Below are positions 18,169 through 25,727 of a stretch of 35,547 nt of DNA, piece by piece (position 1 is the stretch's first letter; every line of letters starts with the position of its first letter). The notes beneath the pieces were generated by a model, which saw nothing but the letters and a program-made list of their open reading frames with translations, was not told the DNA's origin and did not search any database. This stretch comes from CAZAEL01 sp964484135 (lineage in GTDB: Bacteria > Elusimicrobiota > Elusimicrobia > FEN-1173). The stretch is taken from the NCBI GenBank assembly GCA_964484135.1, contig CAZAEL010000023.1, positions 1 to 35,547 on the forward strand, written 5' to 3'. The translations under genes and the position numbers were made by a program.

Positions 18169-21048
18169 GTCGCCGTTTTCTTTTTCGCCTTTGTCTTCCC
18201 CGTCCCTCTTCGGGCCTTCGGCAAGAACAAGGTCATCGCCAAGGATTTCCGCTGGCGGGTCGTTTCCACCGCGCATTTCGACATCCACCACACGCCGGAG
18301 GCCGCCCCGCTGCTCCCCCGCGCGGCCCATTATTTGGAAAAGGCCTACGCCTCCGTCACGCGGGCCCTGGACATCGAGATCCGGGAGCGGACGCCCTTTT
18401 TCCTGCACGTGGACCACAACACCTTCGAGCAGAACAACGTGGCGGACGTGGGGGAGGGGACCGGCGGCGTCACCGAGGCCTTCAAGAACCGCTTCGTGGT
18501 CTTCAACAACGGCACGGAGTTCTGGCTGGAGCAGGTGATCACCCACGAGTTCGTCCACGTGGCCGAGTTCGAGGTGCTGTACGGCGGGTTCTGGAAGTCG
18601 GCCCGGCTCCTGAAGTCGCCCCTGTACCCCCTGTGGCTCATGGAGGGGCTGGCCGAGTACGGCACGGGCGAGCTGGACCGCGTCACGGAGGACATGTATT
18701 TGCGGGACGCGGCCACCTCGGGCCGCCTCTTCTCCCTGGGCGAACTGCACGGCTTCAACCACCTCAAGCCCCATCAGATCACGCAGGGGTACAAGCAGGG
18801 CGGCGCGGCCCTGCGTTTCCTGGCCCAGGAGTACGGGGAAGACAAAGTCGCCCGGCTGCTCAAGATGCTGCGGGAGCGGTTCGAGGTCACGTCGGCCGTG
18901 TCCGACCTGACGGGCCAGGACTTCGGGTCCTTTGACCGGCGGTACCGGGAATATCTGACGGATTTCTACGCGGCCCAGGCCCGTGACCGGGAGGAGCCGG
19001 AGGCGTACGGCCGGCGGCTCACCCGACCGGACGCCCTCCCCCTGTTCAACACCCACCCCGTTTTCTCGCCGGACGGCCGCCACCTGGCGTACCTGACGGA
19101 CCGCCGGGGCTTCCCGGAGGTGATGCTGTACGACCGGGCCAAGGGGACCCACCGGGGCCTGGCCGGGCGTCAGTGGAAGGCGCTGGAGAACATCCACGCG
19201 GACGGCCGGGCCCTGTCCTTCTCCCCCGACGGCCGGTGGCTGGCCTTCGCGGGCGAGAAAGTCCAGCGGGACTATTTGTACCTCTTCGACGTGAAGCGGA
19301 ACCGCCTGCGCCGCATCCGCACGCCCTTCGAACAAATTCGCTCCCCCGTGTTCCACCCCGCGGCGCCGCGGCTGTGCGTGGTGGGCATGCGGAACGGCCT
19401 CAACGACCTGTACGAGATCACGCCCCGGGGCAAGCTGGTGCGCCGGCTCACGGACACTTTGAACGACGAGAACGACCCCGCGTATTCCCCGGACGGCCGG
19501 GCGCTGGTCTTTTCCCGGGAGAGGGTGGCGGCGGCGCCGGAGGGGGATGTCCCGGAAAGGGATTTGACGGCCATGGACCTGGCCACGCTCTCCACGGCTT
19601 CGCTCACGGACCTGCGCGGCGACGAAACCGCGCCGGCCTTCACGCCGGACGGGCGATCCCTGATTTTCACGGCCGACGGCGGCGGGACGGCGGACCTGCA
19701 TCGGCTGGACCTGGCGGACGGCCGGGTGGCGCGGTTGACGCGGGTGAAGGGGGGGAATTTTTACCCGGCGGTGTCGCCCGCCGACGGACGGCTGGCCTTT
19801 TCCTCCTTCCGCGGCGGCTCCCAGCACGTCTATGAAGCGGAGCCGTCCCTGTGGCAAGCGCCCGCCTCCACGGCCTCGGCGTCTTTCCCGGTCCAGCCTT
19901 CGGCGCGGTCTTGGGCGTCCCTGGTCCGGGGGCCCGCGGCCCCGGCGGGGTCCTCTCCGCCGCCGGTCAATCCGGACGGGCCGCCGGCGGAGGGGCGGTC
20001 CGCGGCCCAGGCCTGGGACACCGGCCTCTTCACCGGGGAGGGCAGGCCGTACCGGTTCCGCGCCTCGACGGACCTGTTCTTTCCCCTCTTCTTCTACTCC
20101 TCCACGGACGGCCTGTTCCTGGCCGCCTTCTGGCAGGCGTCGGAGTACCTGGGCAACCACCAGCTCCAGACCGCGGTGCAGTACTCCTCGGGCAACGATT
20201 TCCTGGACTACCAGGCCCAGTACACGTACAAGCGCTTCCGTCCCCAATTCTTCCTGGGCGCGGGCGGGCAGAACTTTTTCCGGGATTTCGCCAAGACGGA
20301 GCTGCGCCGGGAATCGGAGCAGACCGCGGGGGCCTCCTATCCCCTGGACCGGTTCCACCGCCTGGAGGGGGTGGCGGGTTCCATTTACCGGGAGGACCGC
20401 TTCGACGAGGATCCCCGACGGAACCACGAGGAGCGGGAAAACTTGTGGGCCCTGTCCTTCGTGCGGGACACCACCACGGGCCGGTACCTGTCCGTGACCG
20501 CGGGCACGCGCTTCCGCGCCACCCACCAGGTGTCACGCCGCGTCTTCGGCGGCGACCGGGACTACAAGTCCCAGATTTTCGAGTTCCACCACTTCGCGCC
20601 CACGGGACGGGAAAGCGCCCTGGCCTTCCGCGGCATGGCCGGGGCCAGCGCCGGCGACAGCCCCCAGCTCTTCCGCCTGGGCGGGGTGGACCGCATCCGG
20701 GGCTACGCGCGGAACGCCGACGCCAACAAGGCCGCGCGTTTCGCCATGGGCAACCTGGAGTGGCGCGTGCCGCTGATGTACCTGAACGCCCGCACGGGCT
20801 TCATGTTTCCGGATTTCGCGTTGAAGGCCGTGTACGGCACTTTGTTCACGGACGCGGGGTACGACTGGTCCCGGTCCCGGGACCTGAACCATTTGGAGGC
20901 GACGCGGGTCCGCCACTCGGTGGGCGCGGGCCTGCGGTTCCCGGTGTTCATCATCCAGACCTTTTTCGTGACCGCCTCGGTGGACGTGGCCAAGCGCACG
21001 GACGCGGGGAACTGGGTGTGGTACGTGTCGCTGGGGCCGGAGTTTTGA
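18127..21048 (+). CDS. Zinc-protease-like / TolB propeller / outer-membrane barrel fusion
   Basis: 973 residues. A signal peptide (about 1-31, hydrophobic core VVAVFFFAFVF) precedes a peptidase-MA-like gluzincin domain with HEFVH at 140-144 and EGLAE at 173-177, so the zinc ligands are probably H140, H144 and E173. Five or more TolB/PD40 blades follow (about 310-565), with the S-P-D-G-R motif in several copies. A Pro/Ala-rich linker leads to a C-terminal region of about 320 residues ending in Phe. That region has G-G-V-D-R-I-R-G-Y and alternating strands typical of Omp85/surface-antigen barrels. The predicted arrangement is a barrel in the outer membrane with the protease and propeller outside the barrel; their side of the membrane is not clear. 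Possible roles are outer-membrane biogenesis or peptide processing. The start lies inside a hairpin and lacks a good ribosome site. Confidence 0.88.
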   Translation: MIRNPRFLSACHLVVAVFFFAFVFPVPLRAFGKNKVIAKDFRWRVVSTAHFDIHHTPEAAPLLPRAAHYLEKAYASVTRALDIEIRERTPFFLHVDHNTFEQNNVADVGEGTGGVTEAFKNRFVVFNNGTEFWLEQVITHEFVHVAEFEVLYGGFWKSARLLKSPLYPLWLMEGLAEYGTGELDRVTEDMYLRDAATSGRLFSLGELHGFNHLKPHQITQGYKQGGAALRFLAQEYGEDKVARLLKMLRERFEVTSAVSDLTGQDFGSFDRRYREYLTDFYAAQARDREEPEAYGRRLTRPDALPLFNTHPVFSPDGRHLAYLTDRRGFPEVMLYDRAKGTHRGLAGRQWKALENIHADGRALSFSPDGRWLAFAGEKVQRDYLYLFDVKRNRLRRIRTPFEQIRSPVFHPAAPRLCVVGMRNGLNDLYEITPRGKLVRRLTDTLNDENDPAYSPDGRALVFSRERVAAAPEGDVPERDLTAMDLATLSTASLTDLRGDETAPAFTPDGRSLIFTADGGGTADLHRLDLADGRVARLTRVKGGNFYPAVSPADGRLAFSSFRGGSQHVYEAEPSLWQAPASTASASFPVQPSARSWASLVRGPAAPAGSSPPPVNPDGPPAEGRSAAQAWDTGLFTGEGRPYRFRASTDLFFPLFFYSSTDGLFLAAFWQASEYLGNHQLQTAVQYSSGNDFLDYQAQYTYKRFRPQFFLGAGGQNFFRDFAKTELRRESEQTAGASYPLDRFHRLEGVAGSIYREDRFDEDPRRNHEERENLWALSFVRDTTTGRYLSVTAGTRFRATHQVSRRVFGGDRDYKSQIFEFHHFAPTGRESALAFRGMAGASAGDSPQLFRLGGVDRIRGYARNADANKAARFAMGNLEWRVPLMYLNARTGFMFPDFALKAVYGTLFTDAGYDWSRSRDLNHLEATRVRHSVGAGLRFPVFIIQTFFVTASVDVAKRTDAGNWVWYVSLGPEF

Positions 21049-21130
21049 CCGCAAGGGGCGGACTGTCTTCGTGGTCCGAATCAAAGGCGAAGCGTCCACC
21101 CGGGCATGAGGAGCGCCGTGTCCGCGGACA

Positions 21131-21160
21131 TTGACAACCGACGAGGTTGATTGATATCGT
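21131..21160 (+). promoter_or_regulatory. Candidate promoter for the haem-propeller gene
   Basis: A perfect TTGACA (21131-21136) is followed after 18 bases by TATCGT (21155-21160), which matches the -10 consensus at 4 of 6. A start of transcription near 21167 would leave only ATG 21181 (or GTG 21169) as the translation start and exclude TTG 21151. Confidence 0.45.
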
Positions 21161-21180
21161 GGCCCTCTGTGCAAAAGGAA

Positions 21181-22677
21181 ATGTTTAAGCGGAGATTCAC
21201 ACGGGACGCTTCTTTTTTGGGCAAGACGTCCTTCGCCCTCCTTTTTTTCGTTTTGCGGGTTGCGAATGCCGAACCGCGAAACGTCCTTGAGCTCATAGGG
21301 CAGGCGGAAAAATCCGGTCACGACACGCGATTCCTTTCCCCGCAAGACGGTTCAACGTTCCCCTCCAACTGGCCCGTGCCGACTTTCAGCTGGGAACAAT
21401 TTGTTTCCGATGCGCCGGCGTTCACGCCCGCGGAAGCGGCGAGTCTGACCTGGACCTTGCGGATATCGGAGTCCAATCAGGTGCTGTTTGAAACAAGCAC
21501 GCAGAATACGCAATGGACGCCGGATCCCGCACAATGGGGCGAATGGAAGGGCAAGACGTTGAGGGTGGAGCTTGCGGGGGTCGAGGGGGAGACATTCCAC
21601 GGGGCGGTCCCCATGACCATTTCTGTTGATGCCAGCCCCCTCGCCGACGATGTTGTTTTTCGGTATTTTGATTTTACTTCAGGTCCCGCCCCCATCCCCC
21701 ACATCGTGTGGATGGACCCGGTGACCCTGGAAAAACAAGAACTTCTCATCATGAATCGGGGGGGATGCATCGGGTGCCACAGCACGAGGACGGACTCCCC
21801 GGTGTTCTGCGGCATCTACAGGAACAAGGTTGACGACCCGGCCACGCAGGTCCCCATCCGCCGATTGTTCACGTTTACGCCGGGGGGAGAAGACCTCAAG
21901 GTGTCGAAACCGTTGCCCAACGTCACTTATCCGCGGTTTTCTCCGAGGCATGGAAAAATCATTTGTATGACCGCTTTCCCCGAAATGCGGACCTACGGCT
22001 GGACAAGGCATGGCGCCGCCGTGATGCCGTTCGACCTCCGGTATATGGATCCGGCCTGTGACATCATGGTTTATGATCCCGCCACCGACGTTTCTTCTCC
22101 CTTGCCGGGGGCGTCCGGCGCGGAACATGTGGAGATATTGCCGGTCTGGAGCCATGACGAAGAATTCGTGGCGTTCGTCCGCTATGAACCGACGGGTCGG
22201 ATGGATGTTTACCGGGTCTCTTATAACGAAGGGAAAGGCGGGCCCGCTGTTCCGATCGAGGGGGCCAGCGGGAACGGTTTCGACAATTATTTTCCGGAAT
22301 TTTCCCCGGATGGCCGATGGATCGCCTTCACGCGCGCGGACGCGAGCGGCGGATTCCTCGCGCGGTCCTCGAGTGACATATACATAGCCCCCGCAAAGGG
22401 AGGCAGGGCGCGCCGCTTGCAATGCAATGCCGAAGACGCCATGGATTCGTGGCACAGCTGGTCCAGCGACAGCCGTTGGTTGCTTTACGCCTCAAAACGG
22501 GACTCCATTGACACGCGCCTTTATGTCACGAGGATCGATGAGAAAGGCAACGCCTCGACGCCTCTGGAGATTCCCACGGAACTGGGTTACGGAAAGCGTG
22601 TCAATATGCCCGCTTGGTCTCAAAAAGGGAAGCCGGGCCGGCCTCCGCTTAAAGAGGCCGATCTGGGACGTTTCTAG
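21181..22677 (+). CDS. Exported PD40/TolB-like propeller with one c-type haem motif
   Basis: 498 residues from ATG 21181, which follows AAAAGGAA closely. A long signal peptide ends near A-N-A/E-P (about residue 30). An Ig/FN3-like N-terminal part (about 40-155) is followed by a single CIGCH haem-attachment motif at 196-200. After it come PD40-type blades (about 235-480) with F-S-P-D-G-R-W and W-S-x-D-x-R-W motifs. Covalent haem c needs export to the periplasm, which the signal peptide supports. The electron-transfer partner or substrate is unknown. Codon use is looser and AT content higher than in the genes to the left. A Rid-family gene follows after 4 bases. It could be a sensor or a cytochrome-like enzyme subunit. 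TTG 21151 and GTG 21169 are in-frame alternative starts. Confidence 0.82.
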   Translation: MFKRRFTRDASFLGKTSFALLFFVLRVANAEPRNVLELIGQAEKSGHDTRFLSPQDGSTFPSNWPVPTFSWEQFVSDAPAFTPAEAASLTWTLRISESNQVLFETSTQNTQWTPDPAQWGEWKGKTLRVELAGVEGETFHGAVPMTISVDASPLADDVVFRYFDFTSGPAPIPHIVWMDPVTLEKQELLIMNRGGCIGCHSTRTDSPVFCGIYRNKVDDPATQVPIRRLFTFTPGGEDLKVSKPLPNVTYPRFSPRHGKIICMTAFPEMRTYGWTRHGAAVMPFDLRYMDPACDIMVYDPATDVSSPLPGASGAEHVEILPVWSHDEEFVAFVRYEPTGRMDVYRVSYNEGKGGPAVPIEGASGNGFDNYFPEFSPDGRWIAFTRADASGGFLARSSSDIYIAPAKGGRARRLQCNAEDAMDSWHSWSSDSRWLLYASKRDSIDTRLYVTRIDEKGNASTPLEIPTELGYGKRVNMPAWSQKGKPGRPPLKEADLGRF

Positions 22678-22681
22678 CCGA

Positions 22682-23140
22682 TTGCCGTTGGTTAAGAAGA
22701 ACCTCAATTTTCGGGAATTGCCGAAACCCGTGGCCGCTTTTTCCAGGGCGACCCTGGTTTCGATGCATGGCGTTGAATGGCTTTTTGTTTCAGGAACCGC
22801 GAGCGTCGGGTCCCGCCGGGAAACACGCCATCGGGGGGACTTTGACGCCCAGGCGCGCCGGGCGTATCGGAACATAGAAGGGATTTTGAAGTCGCAGAAT
22901 TTTTCGGTTCGAGACGTTGTTAAATGGACCATCTATCTTAAGCGGATGGATGACTACAAAAAATTCAATAAAATACGGGACGCGTTTATGAAAAAACACG
23001 GTCTTGATCATAACCCTCCCGCCAGCACATGCGTGGAGGCGAGGCTTTGCCGTGACGATCTTCTCATTGAGATGGACGCCGTCGCCGTCCGTGAAAGCGA
23101 TGGGAAGGGCAGGCGATCCCCGGGATTTCGTGTCGCGTAG
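22682..23140 (+). CDS. Rid (YjgF/YER057c/UK114) family protein without the catalytic Arg
   Basis: About 152 residues from TTG 22682; TTG 22688 is equally possible. Starting at ATG 22763 would remove the first strand, so a TTG start is needed. Recognisable Rid features are L-F-V-S-G-T-A, Q-A-R-R-A-Y-R-N-I-E-G-I-L, V-V-K-W-T-I-Y-L and the C-terminal I-E-M-D-A-V-A-V. In RidA imine/enamine deaminases an Arg lies in the P-A-R-S-C-V context; here the same place reads P-A-S-T-C-V. The Arg is therefore replaced by Ser, as in Rid subfamilies that are not classic deaminases. The function is open. It lies 4 bases after the haem-propeller gene and shares its lower GC, so the two probably form one transcription unit. 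Confidence 0.82.
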   Translation: MPLVKKNLNFRELPKPVAAFSRATLVSMHGVEWLFVSGTASVGSRRETRHRGDFDAQARRAYRNIEGILKSQNFSVRDVVKWTIYLKRMDDYKKFNKIRDAFMKKHGLDHNPPASTCVEARLCRDDLLIEMDAVAVRESDGKGRRSPGFRVA

Positions 23141-23233
23141 GAGTTGACGGGAGACCGGCCTCCGCGCGCGGAGAGCGGGTGTCTCTCGCAGGCACATCTG
23201 GCTCCCGGCCCCTTTTTTTGATAAGTTAAAAAC

Positions 23234-23512
23234 ATGGCGAAGAAGAACAAGCCCCAGCGTCCCGCGTCCCTTCAGCCGCCGGTCCCGCCGCCGGCTTCGG
23301 CCCCCATTTTTTCCCGACGGGGCAAGATCACCATGGCCGTCGGGGCCGCGACCGCGGCCCTGGGGTTTTATCTGGTGACCTTCACCGACCCGGCCGGCCA
23401 GAACTGGGCCAGCTCCCTCTGCCCCTTCGTGATCCTGGGGGGGTATGCGCTCATCGGAATCGGCATCGTCTTGCCGGACCCCGGCCCCGCCTCTCCGCCT
23501 CCGGCCCGCTAA
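23234..23512 (+). CDS. Small two-helix membrane protein, unknown function
   Basis: 92 residues. A basic, Pro-rich cytoplasmic-looking N-terminus (about 1-30) is followed by helix 1 (about 31-50, I-T-M-A-V-G-A-A-T-A-A-L-G-F-Y), a short loop D-P-A-G-Q-N-W-A, and helix 2 (about 62-80, P-F-V-I-L-G-G-Y-A-L-I-G-I-G). It ends in Pro-rich residues. The pattern resembles DUF3098-like small proteins, but this is not secure. No clear ribosome site is seen. The 93-base gap before it holds a perfect palindrome CTCCGCGCGCGGAG (23160-23173) and a T7 run (23213-23219). The gene ends at the strong shared terminator. Confidence 0.75.
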   Translation: MAKKNKPQRPASLQPPVPPPASAPIFSRRGKITMAVGAATAALGFYLVTFTDPAGQNWASSLCPFVILGGYALIGIGIVLPDPGPASPPPAR

Positions 23513-23533
23513 CAACGTCCCGCAAAAAAGAAA

Positions 23534-23569
23534 AAGCCCGCGGCCGTCAGCCGCGGGCTTCGTGTTTTT
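23534..23569. terminator. Bidirectional intrinsic terminator between convergent genes
   Basis: A perfect 11-bp stem, AAGCCCGCGGC (23534-23544) with GCCGCGGGCTT (23550-23560), has a 5-base loop. On the + side it is followed by CGTGTTTTT; on the - side by the complement of an A-rich tract (23524-23535). It serves the small membrane-protein gene and the converging histidine kinase gene. Confidence 0.92.
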
Positions 23570-23588
23570 GGGGGAGGGAATGTTCCCG

Positions 23589-25460
23589 CTAAGGCGCGGG
23601 CAGGGGCAGGGTCAGCCAGAAGCGGCTGCCCTTGCCGGCCCCGTCGGAGTGCACCCCGATCTGCCCGCCGTGGGCCTGCACGATCTCCTTGGCGATGGAC
23701 AGCCCCAGGCCGATGCCCTCCCGCTTGGAGGCGTGGGCCTCCACCTGGTAGAACTGCTCGAAGATGCGCGGCAGGTCCTCCGGCGGGATGCCTTCGCCCG
23801 TGTCCTGCACCTCGATCAAGACCGCGCCGTCCTTGACCCGGGCCGTGAGCGTGACCTGCCCGCCCTCGGGCGTGTGCTTGAAGGCGTTGCCGATGAGGTT
23901 GGTCAGGACCTGCTCGATCCGCCGGGGGTCCATGTTGATCTTCGGCACGTCCTGGGCCGCGATGTCCACCCGGAAGACGATGTTCCGCTTTTCCGCCAGG
24001 GAGGCCATGCGGTTCTGCACGTTGTCCAGGAGTTCCGCCACGGACGACGGCAACTTTTCCACTCTGAGCTTGCCCGCCTCGATGCTCACGAAATCCATCA
24101 AATCGCTGATCAGGCTGCCCAGGTGGTCCGTCTCCTTCTCGATGATCTTCAAAAAGTGCTCCTTCTGGGGTTCGGGCAGGTTCTTCTGCATGTTGAGCAC
24201 CTGCGCGTAGCCCCGGATGGAGGTCAAGGGCGTCCTGAGGTCGTGGGTCACGATGGAGAGGAAACGGGACTTCAGGTCGTTGAGCCGGTTGAGCTGGTGG
24301 TTGGCCTTTTGCAGGTCCGCCACCAGGGCCTTGATCTCCAGGGCCAGCCGCCGTTTCTCCAGGGCTTTGGACATGGACCGCTTCAGGTGGTGGGTGTCCA
24401 CGGGCTTGATGAGGTAGTCGTACACGTCCGCCTGGATGGCCTTCACCGCCATGTCCAGGGAAGCGTGGGCGGTCATGAGGATGATGTTGATGTCCGGGTC
24501 GATCTGGCGCAGCTCCCGCGCGAGGGCCAGGCCCGTGGTGTCCCCCAGCTGGAAGTCCACCAGCGCCAGGTGGAACTCGGTTTTTTTCATGGCGGCCAGG
24601 GCCGTGCTCCCCGACGGACAGCCCTCCACCGCGTAGCCCTGTTCGGACAGGATGTCCACCAAAAAATCCAGCAGGTTGGGCTCGTCGTCCACCACCAGGA
24701 TGCGTTCCGTGGGCGCGGGCGCGCCTTCGGGGGCGCCCGCCGCGGTGGGCTGCATCTGGTCCAGGAAGAAGCCGATGTCCAGGGGCCGGGGCAGGGCCAC
24801 CCAGCCGTTGTTGCGCGCCGCGGCGCGGGCCGCCTCGGGCAGGGGCTGGTCGCAGACCACCAGGACGCGGGCATCGGGGCGTTTTTCCAGCGTCTCCCGC
24901 ACAAAGGCGGCCAGGGGCGTGTCCAGCCGGGGCGCGTGCAGGATCAGGAGGGCGCCGGGCTTTTTCGCGGCCGCCTCCGCCGCCTCCGCCAGGGACGGAG
25001 CGGACGTCGCGGACAGGGGCTTGAGGAGGGGCCGCAGCCCGGCATAGGCCCCGTCCGCGGAGGCTTCCGGGCTTTCGAAGAGGATCGCGGGCCTGCCCTG
25101 GTTTTTCATCAGCACCGAGGGGATCAGGTCCAGGGGAAAGGGGGGATGCAGCGAGAACCACCCGCCCGGCCCTTCAATGAGGGACTGGAGCCCCTTTTCC
25201 GTGGATTGATCGAAGAGGAAACAGAAGAAGGCGGCCGGGGTGCGGCGCTTCAGTTCCTGGAAAAGCCCCCAGGTCCTGTCCTTGGCCAGGGGGGTGTCCA
25301 GCACGTAGCCGTGGAAGGAGAAGCGCTGGGCCAGGTCCGTGAAGGCGGGGACCTGCGAGGCGAGCGTCAGGGTGCAGGGGGACGCCACGGGGGAGTCGTA
25401 GACCCGGTTGAGGATCTCCGGCCGGTCGCTCAGAACAAGGAGGTGTTGGGTCTTGGGCAT
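23589..25460 (-). CDS. Hybrid receiver-histidine kinase (pseudo-REC, pseudo-REC, REC, HisKA, HATPase)
   Basis: 623 residues, no transmembrane helix, so probably cytoplasmic. Residues 1-115 and 120-240 look like degenerate receiver domains. A true receiver follows at about 252-370 with V-V-D-D-E (acidic pair 258-259), phospho-acceptor D302 and K352 in I-K-P. HisKA has T-H-D-L-R-T-P with H406. The ATPase domain has the N box (N-L-I-G-N-A-F-K-H-T), D-T-G-E-G-I and G-I-G-L-G-L-S-I. The fused receiver in front of the kinase suggests input from another kinase. Its paralogue is the divergent gene at 25728. The product after phosphotransfer is not known; the lone response regulator at 27319 is a candidate. 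The start ATG has AAAGG only one base upstream. Confidence 0.92.
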   Translation of the reverse strand: MPKTQHLLVLSDRPEILNRVYDSPVASPCTLTLASQVPAFTDLAQRFSFHGYVLDTPLAKDRTWGLFQELKRRTPAAFFCFLFDQSTEKGLQSLIEGPGGWFSLHPPFPLDLIPSVLMKNQGRPAILFESPEASADGAYAGLRPLLKPLSATSAPSLAEAAEAAAKKPGALLILHAPRLDTPLAAFVRETLEKRPDARVLVVCDQPLPEAARAAARNNGWVALPRPLDIGFFLDQMQPTAAGAPEGAPAPTERILVVDDEPNLLDFLVDILSEQGYAVEGCPSGSTALAAMKKTEFHLALVDFQLGDTTGLALARELRQIDPDINIILMTAHASLDMAVKAIQADVYDYLIKPVDTHHLKRSMSKALEKRRLALEIKALVADLQKANHQLNRLNDLKSRFLSIVTHDLRTPLTSIRGYAQVLNMQKNLPEPQKEHFLKIIEKETDHLGSLISDLMDFVSIEAGKLRVEKLPSSVAELLDNVQNRMASLAEKRNIVFRVDIAAQDVPKINMDPRRIEQVLTNLIGNAFKHTPEGGQVTLTARVKDGAVLIEVQDTGEGIPPEDLPRIFEQFYQVEAHASKREGIGLGLSIAKEIVQAHGGQIGVHSDGAGKGSRFWLTLPLPAP

Positions 25461-25563
25461 GCCTTTGTTTAAGAAACGACGCTCCTCGGCCCGGCGAAGA
25501 GGGAGCCTCCCGCGCCCGGGACCCGCGCCGTCAAGTCTCTCATCGGCTCTTCCGGAGAAAGCC

Positions 25564-25592
25564 TTGACGGGAATTCTTTCCGGCAGTATAAT
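25564..25592 (+). promoter_or_regulatory. Strong sigma70-type promoter of the + strand kinase operon
   Basis: TTGACG (25564-25569), exactly 17 bases, then a perfect TATAAT (25587-25592): 11 of 12 consensus positions. Transcription would start near 25599, giving a leader of about 128 bases before ATG 25728. Confidence 0.82.
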
Positions 25593-25613
25593 TTATTTGA
25601 GGCGAAAATTCAA
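25585..25613 (-). promoter_or_regulatory. Divergent promoter of the - strand kinase, overlapping the + promoter
   Basis: Read on the - strand: TTGAAT (25613-25608), 17 bases, TATACT (25590-25585), 9 of 12 consensus positions. Its -10 shares bases 25587-25590 with the TATAAT of the + promoter, so RNA polymerase should not be able to occupy both. Start expected near 25578, leaving a leader of about 118 bases. Confidence 0.55.
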
Positions 25614-25691
25614 CGTGTTCATCTCTCTTAGGGTGGTCAGCCACTCCGCTCGTCCTTGCCGGCCGCAAGGGGGGGAAGTCCTTTGTATCAA

Positions 25692-25719
25692 GGGAGGGTC
25701 GAGGACCCTCCCGCGGAGG
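25692..25719 (+). promoter_or_regulatory. Leader hairpin with alternative pairing over the ribosome-binding site
   Basis: GGGAGGGTC (25692-25700) and GACCCTCCC (25704-25712) form a perfect 9-bp stem with a GAG loop. CCTCC (25707-25711) inside its 3' arm can instead pair with the ribosome site GGAGG (25715-25719) around a 3-base loop. The two pairings exclude each other: the 9-bp stem frees the ribosome site, the 5-bp stem hides it. The switch role is inference. Confidence 0.5.
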
Positions 25720-25727
25720 CCCCGTCC

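Noticed and set aside
18151..20526. Antisense frame of 791 codons
   Set aside because: Opposite the protease-propeller-barrel gene; composition is Arg/Gly/Val-rich and without motif.
23445..25472. Open frame of 675 codons on the + strand
   Set aside because: It is opposite the histidine kinase gene, whose motifs are all intact on the - strand, and it crosses the bidirectional terminator.
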